Assembly: GCF_013201075.1 (NCBI RefSeq)
Contig: NZ_CP053708.1
Coordinates: 3,291,501 to 3,355,500 of the forward strand
Length of the DNA stretch: 64,000 bases
From: Lichenicola cladoniae
Lineage (GTDB): Bacteria > Pseudomonadota > Alphaproteobacteria > Acetobacterales > Acetobacteraceae
Direction: 5' to 3'
Shown here piece after piece: positions 44,549-55,200 of the stretch (positions within the stretch are counted from its first letter, which is position 1; each line of letters begins with the position of its first letter). The notes beneath the pieces were generated by a model. The model was not told the origin of the DNA. It saw only the letters and a program-made list of their open reading frames with translations, and did no database searches. A program made the position numbers and the translations under genes.

Positions 44549-45354
44549 CGGTAATCGTCCAGCTCGACCAGTCCGGTGAAGGAGATCACCGCCGGCCCGG
44601 TCATCAGGATGCGTCCATCCCCGGTCCATTCGATGCCGAGCACACCGCCCTCCATCTCGACGGCGACACGGCGCTCGGTCACGCCGCGACGCACGGCGTT
44701 GACCACGGCGGCGCAGGCGCCTGATCCGCAGGCCAGGGTCAGGCCGGTGCCGCGTTCCCAGACCCGCAGGCTGATGCGCTCGCGCGACAGGATGCGGGCG
44801 AAGCCGATATTGGCACGCTCGGCGAACAGCGGGGCGGCCTCCAGCAGCGGGCCCACTGCCGCCGGGTCGGCCGGGTGGTCGAAGAAAGTGGCGTGCGGGT
44901 TGCCCATCGAGCAGCCGGCCGGGTCGTGGAGGAGCGGCAGGTGCAGCGTGTCGGCCTCGCGTGCCAGCGGGATGTCGCGCCAGTCCAGGCCCGGCCGGCC
45001 CATATCGACCTCGATCAGCCCGTCCTCGAGAACGCGGGCCGCGAGCAGGCCGCCATCGGTTCGGATGCGAAAGTCCGGTCCGGCGCCCTGCCCGGCCAGC
45101 AACGACGCCACGCAGCGGGTGGCGTTGCCGCAGGCGCCGGACTCGCTGCCGTCGGGGTTGAAGAACCGCACCCGGACGTCGTCCGAGCCATGGTCGGGTG
45201 CGGCGATCAGGACGAGCTGGTCGCAGCCGATCCCGGTATGCCGGTCGGCAAGCCGGGCGATCATCGCCGGCGTCAGTCCGAGCGACCCGGCGCGCTCGTC
45301 CAGCACGATGAAATCGTTCCCGGCGCCGTGCATCTTGTTGAAAGCGACTTGCAT
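44545..45354 (-). CDS. dapF: Diaminopimelate epimerase
   Basis: A 269-residue enzyme that converts LL- to meso-diaminopimelate for lysine and peptidoglycan synthesis. The start FNKMHGAGNDFIVLDE is diagnostic. The first catalytic Cys is in SGACGNATRCVA (near residue 76) and the second in TLACGSGACAAV (near residue 219). Length is usual. It is the first gene of the dapF-mtaB-ftsY operon and is divergent from the FAD-linked oxidase, 55 bases away. Confidence 0.95.
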   Translation of the reverse strand: MQVAFNKMHGAGNDFIVLDERAGSLGLTPAMIARLADRHTGIGCDQLVLIAAPDHGSDDVRVRFFNPDGSESGACGNATRCVASLLAGQGAGPDFRIRTDGGLLAARVLEDGLIEVDMGRPGLDWRDIPLAREADTLHLPLLHDPAGCSMGNPHATFFDHPADPAAVGPLLEAAPLFAERANIGFARILSRERISLRVWERGTGLTLACGSGACAAVVNAVRRGVTERRVAVEMEGGVLGIEWTGDGRILMTGPAVISFTGLVELDDYR

Positions 45355-45409
45355 GGCCGCTCCTATAGAGGATCGTCTAGTCTGGCGCGACGACTTGAAA
45401 GGACCTGCG

Positions 45410-46846
45410 ATGGACCAGAGCGTGATGGCAGCCCAGATGCACACGCAGGCGGGCCTGCAACTCGACCGGCGACCACTGCCGCCGGAGCTGTGGTCGGCGC
45501 TGCAGGCCCGGTTCGGCGACCGGCTGACCCGGACCGCCGCGGAACTGGATCGGCACGGGCACGAGGAAAGCTGGCATCCGGGAGTGCCGCCCGACGCGGT
45601 CGTGTTCGCCGAGAGCACCGCCGAAGTCGCCGAGCTCATGCGGCTGTGCGCGCAGCATCGCGTGCCGGTGGTGCCGTTCGGCGCCGGCACGTCGCTCGAG
45701 GGCCATGTCGCCGCGATGGCAGGCGGCATCAGCCTCGACCTGTCGCGCATGACCCGGATCATCGACGTGCGTCCCGAGGATGGCGACTGCAGCATCGAGG
45801 CCGGCGTCACCCGTGAGCAGCTCAATACCCACTTGCGCGATGTCGGCCTGTTCTTCTCGGTCGATCCCGGCGCCCCGGCGACGATCGGCGGCATGGCGGC
45901 GACCCGCGCGTCCGGCACCAATGCCGTGCGCTACGGCACCATCCGCGACGTGGTGCTGTCCCTGGTGGCGGTCATGGCGGACGGGCGGGTGGTGCGCACC
46001 GGCGGCCGGGCCCGCAAATCCGCCGCCGGCTACGACCTGACCCGCCTGCTGATCGGTTCGGAAGGCACGCTCGGCATCATCACCGAGCTGACCGTCAGGC
46101 TGTTCCCGATCCCCGAGAGCATCGCCTCGGCGGTGTGCACGTTTCCCAGCGTTCAGGCGGCGGTCGAATGCGTGATCGGGCTGATCCAGCTTGCGGTGCC
46201 ACTGGCACGGATCGAGTTCCTGGATGCGGCGGCGATCGACGCGGTGAACCGCTATTCCAGCCTCGACAATGCGCTGGCGCCGACCCTGTTCCTGGAGTTC
46301 CACGGCAGCGAGGCCGAGGTCGCGGCGCAGGTCGCCACGGTGCGGGATGCCATCGCCAGTCACGGCGCCGGCGAACTGCACTGGGCGACGCGTGCGGAGG
46401 ATCGGGCCCGGTTGTGGAAGGCTCGGCACGAGGCGCTTTGGGCGGTGAACGCGACACGGCCGGGAAGCCGGAGCTGGACCACCGACGTGTGCGTGCCGAT
46501 CTCGCGCCTCGCCGAATGCATCGTCGACACCACTGCCGACATGCAGGAGCTGCCGTTCCGCGGCGCCATCGTCGGCCATGTCGGCGACGGCAACTTCCAC
46601 TGCCTGCTGCCGCTCGACCCGACCTCGGATGCCGAACTCGAGGCGGCGGCCCGGTTCAACGACCGGCTGGTCCGGCGCGCCCTGGCGATGGAGGGGACCT
46701 GCACCGGCGAGCACGGGATCGGCCATGGCAAGCTCGGCTTCATGGCGCTGGAACATGGCGAGGGGCTGGCCGTGATGCGCGCGGTCAAGCATGCGCTCGA
46801 CCCGGACGGCATCCTCAACCCGGGCAAGGTGCTGCCTGCGGGATAG
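45410..46846 (+). CDS. FAD-linked 2-hydroxyacid oxidase (D-lactate dehydrogenase/GlcD type)
   Basis: A 478-residue member of the FAD_binding_4 plus FAD-oxidase_C family. VVPFGAGTSLEGHVAAMAGGISLDLSRM and DPGAPATIGGMAATRASGTNAVRYGT are the FAD-binding PP-loop and following segment. The C-terminal GHVGDGNFHCLLPLDP and CTGEHGIGHGKLGFM carry the substrate and metal histidines. It probably oxidises D-lactate or glycolate and passes electrons to cytochrome c or the quinone pool. GAAAGGA precedes the ATG. It runs with the DUF305 and amidase genes on the same strand, though a functional link is not evident. Confidence 0.9.
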   Translation: MDQSVMAAQMHTQAGLQLDRRPLPPELWSALQARFGDRLTRTAAELDRHGHEESWHPGVPPDAVVFAESTAEVAELMRLCAQHRVPVVPFGAGTSLEGHVAAMAGGISLDLSRMTRIIDVRPEDGDCSIEAGVTREQLNTHLRDVGLFFSVDPGAPATIGGMAATRASGTNAVRYGTIRDVVLSLVAVMADGRVVRTGGRARKSAAGYDLTRLLIGSEGTLGIITELTVRLFPIPESIASAVCTFPSVQAAVECVIGLIQLAVPLARIEFLDAAAIDAVNRYSSLDNALAPTLFLEFHGSEAEVAAQVATVRDAIASHGAGELHWATRAEDRARLWKARHEALWAVNATRPGSRSWTTDVCVPISRLAECIVDTTADMQELPFRGAIVGHVGDGNFHCLLPLDPTSDAELEAAARFNDRLVRRALAMEGTCTGEHGIGHGKLGFMALEHGEGLAVMRAVKHALDPDGILNPGKVLPAG

Positions 46847-46914
46847 AGGGTGGACCTTGCGGCTGGGACGCAGTGCCGGGACACTGCCGGCACGACTGGA
46901 CCAGGAACCAATTC

Positions 46915-47313
46915 ATGCCGCATCCGCTTCGCCTCGCAGCCGCCCTCTCGTTGATGTGCGGAATGATGGTCCCGGCCACGTTCGCCGCCGACCTGCCGGC
47001 ACCGGGCGGCATGGCGATGACGGCTCCGCACCCGGACAGCGCAGCCGACCATGCCATGGAGGCGGGAATGGCCCGGATGCAGCACGACATGCAGACCGCG
47101 CCGACGACCGGTAATGCCGACCATGATTTCGTTGCCATGATGACGCCGCACCATTCCGGCGCGATCGACATGGCGAAGGTGGAACTGCGCTACGGCAAGG
47201 ATCCGGAATTGCGCCGCCTGGCGCACGAGATCATCGGCGCGCAGGAGCGCGAGATCGCGCAGATGAACGCCTGGGCCGCCGCCCATCCGGGCCCGGTTCG
47301 GGCGACGAAGTGA
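46915..47313 (+). CDS. DUF305-family exported protein
   Basis: A 132-residue protein with a signal peptide (PHPLRLAAALSLMCGMMVP, cleaved near TFAADLP). The mature part carries the DUF305 four-helix pattern: FVAMMTPHHSGAIDMAKVEL with Met-Met-x-x-His-His, and EIIGAQEREIAQMNAWAAAH. Ferritin-like DUF305 proteins are often linked to copper or other metals through these His and Met residues, but no role is proven here. Its TGA overlaps the GTG start of the amidase gene. Confidence 0.85.
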   Translation: MPHPLRLAAALSLMCGMMVPATFAADLPAPGGMAMTAPHPDSAADHAMEAGMARMQHDMQTAPTTGNADHDFVAMMTPHHSGAIDMAKVELRYGKDPELRRLAHEIIGAQEREIAQMNAWAAAHPGPVRATK

Positions 47314-48944
47314 GATCACGTTGCTGCCGTCTGCTCGGCGCGTGGTGCTTCACCGTCATGGGAGGACATTTCGCGATGTCGGCTGAACCACACTACGAGG
47401 TCCAGGGCCGCACAGTCACCCGGATCGAGGCCGACCTCGCAGCCGGCCACGTCACGTCCGAACATCTGGTGAGCCTGTATCTCGCACGGATCAAGGCCGT
47501 CGACGCAGCCGGTCCGACGCTGCATTCGGTCCTGGCGATCAATCCGGATGCGCTGGCCGAAGCCCGTGACAGCGACCTGCGGCGAAGCACCCGCGCGCCG
47601 CGTCCGCTTGAAGGTGTTCCGATCCTCATCAAGGATAATATCGACGTTGCCGGTCCGTTGCCCACGACCGCGGGCTCGCTGGCTTTGACGGAGAACGTCA
47701 CCGGCCGCGATGCACCGCTGGTCCGGCGGCTGCGCGAGGCGGGTGCCGTCATCCTCGGCAAGACCAACCTGTCCGAATGGGCGAACATGCGCGGCAACCG
47801 CTCGATCAGCGGCTGGAGCGGTGTCGGCGGCCTGACCCGCAACCCCTATTCGTTGGATCGCTCGCCGTGCGGTTCCTCCTCCGGCAGCGGCGTGGCGGTG
47901 GCGGCATCGCTGGCGCCGATGGCGATCGGCACCGAGACCGATGGCTCGGTCACCTGCCCGGCCAACGTCAACGGCCTGGTCGGCCTGAAACCGACCGTCG
48001 GGCTGGTGTCGCGCACCCACATCATCCCGATCTCATCGAGCCAGGACACCGCCGGGCCGATGACCCGCACGGTGACGGATGCCGCGCGCCTGCTCACGGT
48101 GATCGCCGGCAGCGATCCCGACGATGCGGTGACCCTCGCCGCCGATGCGCATCGTACCGACTACATGGCCGCACTGGACGCGCATGCCCTCAAGGGCAGC
48201 CGGATCGGGGTGATGCGCTTTGCCGCCGGCTATCATTCCGAGCTCGACGCGTTGTTCGACCAGTCTCTCGACAGGATGCGGGCGGCCGGGGCCACCCTCG
48301 TCGAGATCAAGGATTTCCCCGGGCTGGACACCATCTCCGGCTTCGAGCTGACCGTGCTGCTCACTGAGCTGAAGGCCGGCCTCAACGCCTACCTGGCGAC
48401 CACACCGCCCGCCGTCCGGTCGCGGACCCTGGCCGAGCTGATCGCCTTCAACGAGGCGCATCGCGACCGCGAGCTCGGCCTGTTCGGGCAGGAGCTGTTC
48501 ATCAAGGCCGAAGCGACACAAGGGCTCGACGACCCGGCCTACCGCACCGCCCGCGACACGGCGCGCCGGCTGGCCGGGCCCGAGGGCATCGACCGGCTGC
48601 TCGCCGCCGACCACCTGGACGCGCTGGTGGCGCCGACCGGCGGTCCGGCCTGGACCGTCGATACGATAGACGGCGACCATGATGGCGGCAGCGCCAGCAT
48701 GCTGCCGGCTGTTGCCGGCCTGCCACACCTGACCGTCCCGATGGGTCTGATCTCGGGGCTGCCGGTCGGGATGTCGTTCATCGGCAGCGCCTGGTCGGAA
48801 GCCCGGCTGCTCGCACTGGGCTATGCCTTCGAGCAGGCGCATCCGGTGCTGCCGAGCCCGCATTATCCGCACTCGATCGGCAGCAATCCGGCTGCAGCCG
48901 CCCTGCTCGCTCCCATTGCCGCGACGCCGCGATCAAAAATGTGA
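47310..48944 (+). CDS. Amidase-signature hydrolase, probably exported
   Basis: A 544-residue amidase. The catalytic Lys is in GVPILIKDNIDVAG (near residue 108), the cis-Ser in SPCGSSSGSGVAV (near residue 193) and the nucleophile Ser in GTETDGSVTCPANVNGLVGLKPT. This is the Ser-cisSer-Lys triad that hydrolyses amides. The first 25 residues (RCCRLLGAWCFTVMGGHFAMSA) look like a signal peptide. The GTG start overlaps the stop of the DUF305 gene. The substrate cannot be assigned, as close relatives act on peptides, amides and N-acyl compounds. Confidence 0.9.
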   Translation: MRSRCCRLLGAWCFTVMGGHFAMSAEPHYEVQGRTVTRIEADLAAGHVTSEHLVSLYLARIKAVDAAGPTLHSVLAINPDALAEARDSDLRRSTRAPRPLEGVPILIKDNIDVAGPLPTTAGSLALTENVTGRDAPLVRRLREAGAVILGKTNLSEWANMRGNRSISGWSGVGGLTRNPYSLDRSPCGSSSGSGVAVAASLAPMAIGTETDGSVTCPANVNGLVGLKPTVGLVSRTHIIPISSSQDTAGPMTRTVTDAARLLTVIAGSDPDDAVTLAADAHRTDYMAALDAHALKGSRIGVMRFAAGYHSELDALFDQSLDRMRAAGATLVEIKDFPGLDTISGFELTVLLTELKAGLNAYLATTPPAVRSRTLAELIAFNEAHRDRELGLFGQELFIKAEATQGLDDPAYRTARDTARRLAGPEGIDRLLAADHLDALVAPTGGPAWTVDTIDGDHDGGSASMLPAVAGLPHLTVPMGLISGLPVGMSFIGSAWSEARLLALGYAFEQAHPVLPSPHYPHSIGSNPAAAALLAPIAATPRSKM

Positions 48945-49068
48945 ACGCGTCCCAGCATCGTTGCAGCAACTTGTGAACAGACCCATCGGGAAACATCGGA
49001 TAGGCCAGTTCTCGCGGCAATGATCCATCGCGGCAAGGCGTCGCGGCGGTGCTACGAATGGCGGGGCG

Positions 49069-49284
49069 ATGCAACAGATTCTGACATACCGGGAATGTCG
49101 TTACGTGGTCGGACCGGAAAACGATCGAGGCCGGGCCTGGATCATTTACCCGGACAACGGTCCGGAAGCCGGGGCCGAGCGCGGTACCGCGCGCAGCGAG
49201 GGCATGCGTGGCTCCTTCAAGGTTGCAGTCCATACGGCACAACATGCGATCGATCGCTGGCTCGAAGCTCCGGCGGCTGAATGA
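49069..49284 (+). CDS. Small hypothetical protein
   Basis: A 71-residue frame beginning QQILTYRECRYVVGPENDRGRAWIIYPDN. Its composition is compact and globular, and the length and third-position GC look like a real gene, but only a weak GGGGCG precedes the ATG. No family recognised. It stands alone between the amidase and the helicase genes. Confidence 0.4.
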   Translation: MQQILTYRECRYVVGPENDRGRAWIIYPDNGPEAGAERGTARSEGMRGSFKVAVHTAQHAIDRWLEAPAAE

Positions 49285-49508
49285 CGGCCCAGTAGGCCGA
49301 GCCAGGCCATCGGACGACACTGAAACCGGGCTCTGAGCCCATCGCGAGCGCTGGCGGGATGGGGCCATGCTCCACTCGCAAGTCGGTTTTCCTGGCTATT
49401 CGAGCCAGGGCTCTTTATGTGCGCTCCTTCAACCCGATCGCATCCGCCCTCTCCCGAACCGCTTGTTCTGCGGGGCGGTCGGCCGCGCGTCCTGATGGAT
49501 TGCCCTGT

Positions 49509-51389
49509 ATGCCTTTTCCCGCGACCCACCCTACCCTCGCCAGCGCCCTGCTCGCGCGCGGCTATGAGGAGCCGACACCGGTCCAGCTCGCTGTGCTGCA
49601 ACCGGAGACGGAGGGGCGCGATCTGCTCGTCTCTGCACAGACCGGTTCCGGCAAGACCGTCGCCTATGGCCTGGCTGCCGCCCCGACCCTCATGGGCGAT
49701 GCCGACCGGTTGCCGCGCGCCACCGCGCCGCTCGCCCTGGTGATTGCCCCGACGCGCGAGCTGGCGATGCAGGTTCATAAGGAACTGGCATGGCTCTACG
49801 CCGACGCCGGCGCACGGATCGTCGCATGCATCGGCGGCATGGACGTGCGCCGCGAGGCCCGCGCGCTTGAAGGCGGTTGCCACATCGTCGTCGGAACGCC
49901 CGGCCGCCTCTGCGACCATCTGTCACGCGGCCGCCTCAACACCGGATCGCTGCGCGTCGTCGTGCTCGACGAGGCCGACGAGATGCTGGACCTCGGCTTC
50001 AAGGACGAGCTCGAGCAAATCCTGAGCGCCACGCCGACCGATCGGCGCACGCTGCTGTTCTCGGCCACCATCGCCCGGGAGATCGCCACTCTCGCACGCA
50101 AGTATCAGCGCGACGCGATGCGCATCGATACCGTGTCCGGCACCCGCCAGCACGCCGACATCGACTACCGCGCCGTGCTCGCGGCTCCGAACGAGGCCGA
50201 GCATGCGGTCGTGAACGTACTGCGCTGGTTCGAGAGCCCGACCGCGATGGTGTTCTGTTCCACCCGCGACATGGTTCGCCACATGCAGAGCAGCCTGCAG
50301 GAGCGTGGTTTCTCCGCCGTCGCCCTGTCCGGCGAACTCAGCCAGGCCGAACGGACCCGCGCCCTTGATGCGCTGCGCAGCGGCGGCGCCCGGGTTTGTG
50401 TCGCGACCGACGTTGCGGCCCGCGGCATCGACCTGCCCGACCTCGGGCTGGTCATCCATGCCGCCTTGCCGAGCGACAGCGCCACGTTGCTGCACCGGAG
50501 TGGCCGCACCGGCCGCGCCGGGCGCAAGGGCACCTGCGTCCTGGTGGTGCCGGCGATCCGCCGTCGCAAGGCCGAGCAGCTGCTGGCCGGCGCGCGCGTG
50601 CAGGCCCATTGGAGCGGCGCTCCGACCGCCGACGAGATCCGCACCCGCGACGGCGAGCGCTTGCTGGCCGACCCGATCCTGACCGAGGAGTTCACCCCCG
50701 AGGACCAGGCGCTCGGACAGGCCCTCCTGGCCGGACGCAGCCCCGAGGAAATCGCCGCGGCGCTGGTTCGGCTGTATCGCGCCAACCTGCCCGATCCGGA
50801 AGAAATCCGCGCGATGTCGGTCGGACCGGAGCGCCGGCCCCAGGCCGTGCATGGCTCCAACGAGCGCTATGAGCGTGCCGAGCGCCCGGCGCGTGCTCCG
50901 AGAGCCGACCGATCCGGCGATGACCGTCCACGTCCCGAACGCTCGAACGACGATCGCCCGCGTCCGGAGCGCTCGAACGACGACCGCTCGAACGAGCCGA
51001 GCGTCTGGTTCGGGATGCCGATCGGTCGCCAGGACAAGGCCGATCCGAAGTGGCTGGTGCCGCTGATCTGCCGTCTCGGTGGCGTGACCAAGCGCGATAT
51101 CGGCTCGATCAAGATCTTCGACGGCGAGACCCGCTTCGAGATCACCCAGTCGATGGCCGAGCGCTTCACTGCCTGCATCGCCGCGACCGACGATGACGAG
51201 GTCACCATCTCGGCGTCGTCGGCACCGACCACCGGCACGTCTCCGCGTCCGCAGCGCGATGCGTCCGGCCCGGGCTACAACAAGGAAGCCTACAACAAGG
51301 GCGCGCCGCCGCGTCGCAGTTCTGCTGCTCCCGCCGATCGCCGACGCACCGCGCCCAAGCTCAACTCGTCGCGCAAGCGCGCTTCCTAG
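49509..51389 (+). CDS. DEAD-box ATP-dependent RNA helicase
   Basis: A 626-residue helicase. The motifs are in order: Q motif (YEEPTPVQLAVL), I (AQTGSGKT), Ia (APTRELA), GG, Ib (TPGR), II (DEADE), III (SATIA), IV (MVFCSTRDM), V (ATDVAARGIDLPDL) and VI (HRSGRTGRAG). The region near 445-500 is an arginine-rich disordered linker with 10-residue repeats. The following VPLICRLGGVTKRDIGSIKIFDGETRFEI is a DbpA-type RNA-binding domain, so the protein is of the DeaD/CsdA or DbpA type, involved in ribosome assembly or cold-adapted RNA unwinding. The tail is basic (RRTAPKLNSSRKRAS). Confidence 0.93.
   Translation: MPFPATHPTLASALLARGYEEPTPVQLAVLQPETEGRDLLVSAQTGSGKTVAYGLAAAPTLMGDADRLPRATAPLALVIAPTRELAMQVHKELAWLYADAGARIVACIGGMDVRREARALEGGCHIVVGTPGRLCDHLSRGRLNTGSLRVVVLDEADEMLDLGFKDELEQILSATPTDRRTLLFSATIAREIATLARKYQRDAMRIDTVSGTRQHADIDYRAVLAAPNEAEHAVVNVLRWFESPTAMVFCSTRDMVRHMQSSLQERGFSAVALSGELSQAERTRALDALRSGGARVCVATDVAARGIDLPDLGLVIHAALPSDSATLLHRSGRTGRAGRKGTCVLVVPAIRRRKAEQLLAGARVQAHWSGAPTADEIRTRDGERLLADPILTEEFTPEDQALGQALLAGRSPEEIAAALVRLYRANLPDPEEIRAMSVGPERRPQAVHGSNERYERAERPARAPRADRSGDDRPRPERSNDDRPRPERSNDDRSNEPSVWFGMPIGRQDKADPKWLVPLICRLGGVTKRDIGSIKIFDGETRFEITQSMAERFTACIAATDDDEVTISASSAPTTGTSPRPQRDASGPGYNKEAYNKGAPPRRSSAAPADRRRTAPKLNSSRKRAS
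50919..50993 (+). repeat. 30-bp tandem repeat in the helicase linker
   Basis: Two and a half units of 30 bases at 50919, 50949 and 50979 encode D-D-R-P-R-P-E-R-S-N repeats. The frame is kept in each unit. They form a charged flexible linker between the helicase core and the DbpA-type domain. Confidence 0.85.
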
Positions 51390-51398
51390 CGCGTTTCG

Positions 51399-51424
51399 CA
51401 TCCGCCGCCTCCGCGGCGGATGCG
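51399..51424. terminator. Strong stem-loop after the DEAD-box helicase gene
   Basis: A perfect 11-bp inverted repeat (GCATCCGCCGC and GCGGCGGATGC) with a CTCC loop lies 10 bases past the stop codon. No T-run follows, but stability and position suggest a terminator or 3'-end stabiliser. Confidence 0.65.
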
Positions 51425-51631
51425 GTCAGTGCCGGCCGCTGCCGTTAAAGAGTCGTCAGTCCTGTCAGGCTGGCGATCTGCAACGCAATCGTGATGCGCC
51501 CCATGAAGTTGGCTGGCATTGAACGTCCTCACCGCGGTAGAGCTCGTAGCTGCTTGATTATCTCAGTCCAATGAAACGACGCCGTTCATCCGACGCTAAG
51601 CACACAGATAAAATCTATAAGGACAAGATTT

Positions 51632-52030
51632 GTGTGCGTGCTGCTGGTTGAAGACGAATTCCTGATCAGGGAAATCATGTCTGAATGTCTGCAGGATGCT
51701 GGCTATGACGTCGTCGACGTCGAGAACGGTGATCGCGCAGTTGAACTGATCAAACATCCGCCGCGGAAGTTCTCGATCCTGATCACCGACTTCCATATGC
51801 CGGGAGATGCGGACGGTTCGAAGGTGGCGGCACAGCTTCGGCTCGCAATCCCGGGAATACCAGTCGTGATCGCATCGGGTCGACCCGAAGCATTGCAGGC
51901 GGCGTGGCAAACCGAGCTCGGGTACAAGCTGCTCAGGAAGCCTTATCTTCCGAGCGAGTTGGTCAAACTGGTGGAGACACTCGTAGGCCATCCCTCGGCC
52001 AAGAGCAGCGAGCAAGGCCGCATCACGTAG
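51632..52030 (+). CDS. Single-domain response regulator
   Basis: A 132-residue receiver domain from GTG 51632 (AAGGAC upstream). The acidic pocket is VEDEFL, the phospho-acceptor Asp is in ITDFHMPG near residue 53, Ser in VIASGRPEA stands in the Thr/Ser position, and Lys in LLRKPYLP completes the set. There is no output domain. It lies upstream of the large CheB-CheR-HWE kinase gene on the same strand, about 240 bases away, so it may receive phosphate from that kinase. Confidence 0.9.
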   Translation: MCVLLVEDEFLIREIMSECLQDAGYDVVDVENGDRAVELIKHPPRKFSILITDFHMPGDADGSKVAAQLRLAIPGIPVVIASGRPEALQAAWQTELGYKLLRKPYLPSELVKLVETLVGHPSAKSSEQGRIT

Positions 52031-52274
52031 TGGTGACCTTGGCACTGATGTGCCCTAATGATGCTAATGTGATCATGTCGCGAGGGCCAACCCCCACGCT
52101 GACGTAGTGCGTGCGGCACGGGCTCACGATCGTCGATTTACGTCATCCGAGGTGGACGCTGACAGCTGGAATGGCCATCCGCATTCGAACGTCTCGTGCT
52201 TCGACCCTGCATACCCGCTCCACCAGGAGCAGGCATGTCCAGCAAACGCCGGCCCAAGTGACAGGCATCGTATC

Positions 52275-55200
52275 ATGACACCCGACATCATCCCGGGTGC
52301 CGGGCAGCCGCTGTTCGCAGATGATCCCGGAGATGGTTCGTCCGGCCCGGCATTTCCGATCGTCGGCGTGGGCGCCTCGGCCGGCGGCATCGAGGCACTG
52401 GAAGGGTTGTTCCGAGGTATTCCGGAGCGCCCCGGCTTCGCGATGGTGATCGTCACCCACCTCAATCCGCAGCGCGGCAGCGTTCTGCACGAGATCATCG
52501 CCCGCTACACCAGCCTCGACGTCCGCGTCGCGGTCGATGGCGCGGATATCGAGATCGACAGCGTACACGTGCTTCCCGCAGACGCCATCCTCGGCATCAG
52601 GAACGGACGCCTCTCGGTGACCCGGCAGGACAACACGCATCGCGAGCGCAAGCCGATCGACGTGTTTTTCAGTGCTCTGGCGATCGATCATAACGAACTG
52701 GCCGCGGGTATCGTCCTGTCCGGCGGGGATGGCGACGGCACCATCGGGATCAAGGCGATCAAGGAACGCGGCGGTCTCACCCTGGCCCAGATCGCCGACG
52801 GCACCGGACCACAGCATCCGAGCATGCCGGAAAGCGCCATCTCGACCGGCATGATCGACTTCGCGATCCCGGTCGAGGAGATGGGCGCCAAGCTCGCGCA
52901 CTTCGCCCGAAGCGTCGGCAATCCCGGCGGTGTCGAGCCACGCTCGCTTCATGGCGAGGAGGCGCTGCTCGAGGATGCGAGACACGAGATCTACGCCGTG
53001 CTGCGTAGCGAAATGGGCCACGATTTCGCCGGCTACAAGATCAAGACGTTCGCCCGGCGTGTACAGCGCCGCATGCAGATCGTGCAGCTCGATGCGATCG
53101 AGAGCTACCTCGAGCGCCTGCGCCGTGATCCGCAGGAGGTCGCCGCGCTGTTCCGCGACCTGCTGATCAACGTCACCAACTTCTTCCGCGACGGCGAGGC
53201 GTTCGAGGCGCTGGCCGAGCAGGTGATCCCGAAGCTGTTCGAGGGACGCAGCGACGACGACACCGTGCGCCTCTGGGTGCCGGGCTGTTCCACCGGCGAG
53301 GAAGTGTTTTCGCTGGCGATCCTGGTGTGCGAACACCTGGAGACACTGACCGTCGCGCCGCGTGTGCAGCTGTTCGCGACCGACATAGATGAGCACGCGC
53401 TGACCATCGCCCGTGCGGCGCGCTATCCGGCAGCCCTGCTGGACAACGTATCCGGCGAGCGGAAGGCGAAGTTCTTCGTGCTCGACGGCAGCAGCTACCT
53501 GCTGAACAAGTCGGTGCGCGACCTATGCGTGTTCTCGCCGCACAGCGTGATCCGGGATCCGCCGTTCTCGCAGATCGACCTGATCTCCTGCCGCAACCTG
53601 CTGATCTATTTCGGTGTCGAGGTCCAGAACCAGGTTCTGCCGACCTTCCATTACGCGTTGCGCCCGGGCGGCTACCTGTTCCTCGGGACCTCGGAAAACA
53701 TCGGCCACTACGCCGACATGTTCGGCTCGGTGGACAAGAAGCAGCGGATTTTCCGCAGCCGCGCCGGCGGATCCGGCGCGGTCCGCCTGCCACTGGCAAT
53801 CACCACGCCGCGCTGGGTCGGCCGGGGCGGCGAGATCGCGGCGCGTGCCGGAGCATCGGGCAGCATGGCGCTGCGCCAGGCGGTCGAGGCGCAGGTGCTC
53901 GAGCGGTTCTCGCCGGCGCATGTCGTGGTCAACCGCGACGGCGACGTCGTGTTCTACTCGGCCCGCACGGGCAAGTACCTTGAGGCGGCGGCCGGCCAGC
54001 CGACCCGGCAGATCCTGACCATGGCGCGCAAGGGCCTGCGGCTCGACCTGTATGCGGCGTTCCGCGAGGCGGTGGAGACATCGCGCTCGATCAGGCGCGA
54101 ACGGCTCGCGGTCGAAGGCGATGACGGTCGGGTCCAGCGCGTCACCCTGACCGTCGATCCACTGCGCGACCGGGCCGATACCGACCCGCTTTTCCTGATC
54201 CTGTTCGAGGACGAGGGCCCGACCCAGACCTGGGAAGATGCGTTCGGTGGCCTGGGTCCGCTCGACGACGGTGCTGCGATCCAGCTCGAGCGGGAACTGC
54301 GCGACACCCGCGAGCGGCTGCAATCGATGATCGAGGAATACGAGACCGCGATCGAGGAGCTCAAATCCTCGAACGAGGAACTCGTCTCGGTCAACGAGGA
54401 GGTCCAGTCCAGCAACGAGGAACTGGAAGCCTCGAAGGAAGAGCTGCAGTCGCTCAACGAGGAGCTCCACACGGTCAATGCCCAGCTCACCGGGAAGATC
54501 GATGCGCTGGACCTCGCCAACAGCGACCTGCAGAACCTGTTCGACAGCGCCGACTTGGCCACGGTGTTCCTCGACTCCAAGCTGGTGATCCGCAGCTTCA
54601 CCCCGTCGGTGACGCGGATGTTCAACATCCTGCCGGGCGACCGCGGCAGGCCGATCACCGATCTCGCCAGCCGGGTCCATTTGCCGGGCTTCATCGACGA
54701 CCTCTCCTCGGTGCTCCGGGACGGAAAGGCGATCGAGCACCGGGTGGACCAGGATGGCGGCACCGGCAACTACCTGATGCGGCTGTCGGCCTATCGCGAC
54801 CTCTACCAGAGCGTCGAAGGCGTCGTGGTGACGTTCGTCGACATCACCACGCTGGCACGCGCCGAGACGCGACAGGCGGTGCTGATAGCCGAGCTGCAGC
54901 ACCGGACCCGAAACCTGCTGGCGATGGTGCAGGCGATCGCGGTGCAGACGCTGGGCAAGGGCGGCAGCATGGAAAGCTACATGCACCGGCTATCGGCACT
55001 CGGCCGGGTGCAGAGCCTCATCAGCAAGGCGACCAACGAGGATGTCGACCTGGGCGACATCGTCCGGCTCGAGCTCCAGGCTCATGTCGCCGACGACGAT
55101 CGGATCACCGTCACCGGCCCACCGGTGACGCTGCGACTGGAGCAAGTACAAACTTTTGCGCTGGCCCTGCACGAACTCGCGACCAACGCGTTGAAACACG

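Noticed and set aside
52031-52274. Extension of the hybrid kinase frame upstream to 52107
   Set aside because: The extra 56 residues have no domain resemblance, and the ATG at 52275 directly precedes the CheB domain.
53523-54986. Minus-strand open frame of 487 codons
   Set aside because: Antisense shadow of the hybrid kinase gene, with no motif and no ribosome binding site.
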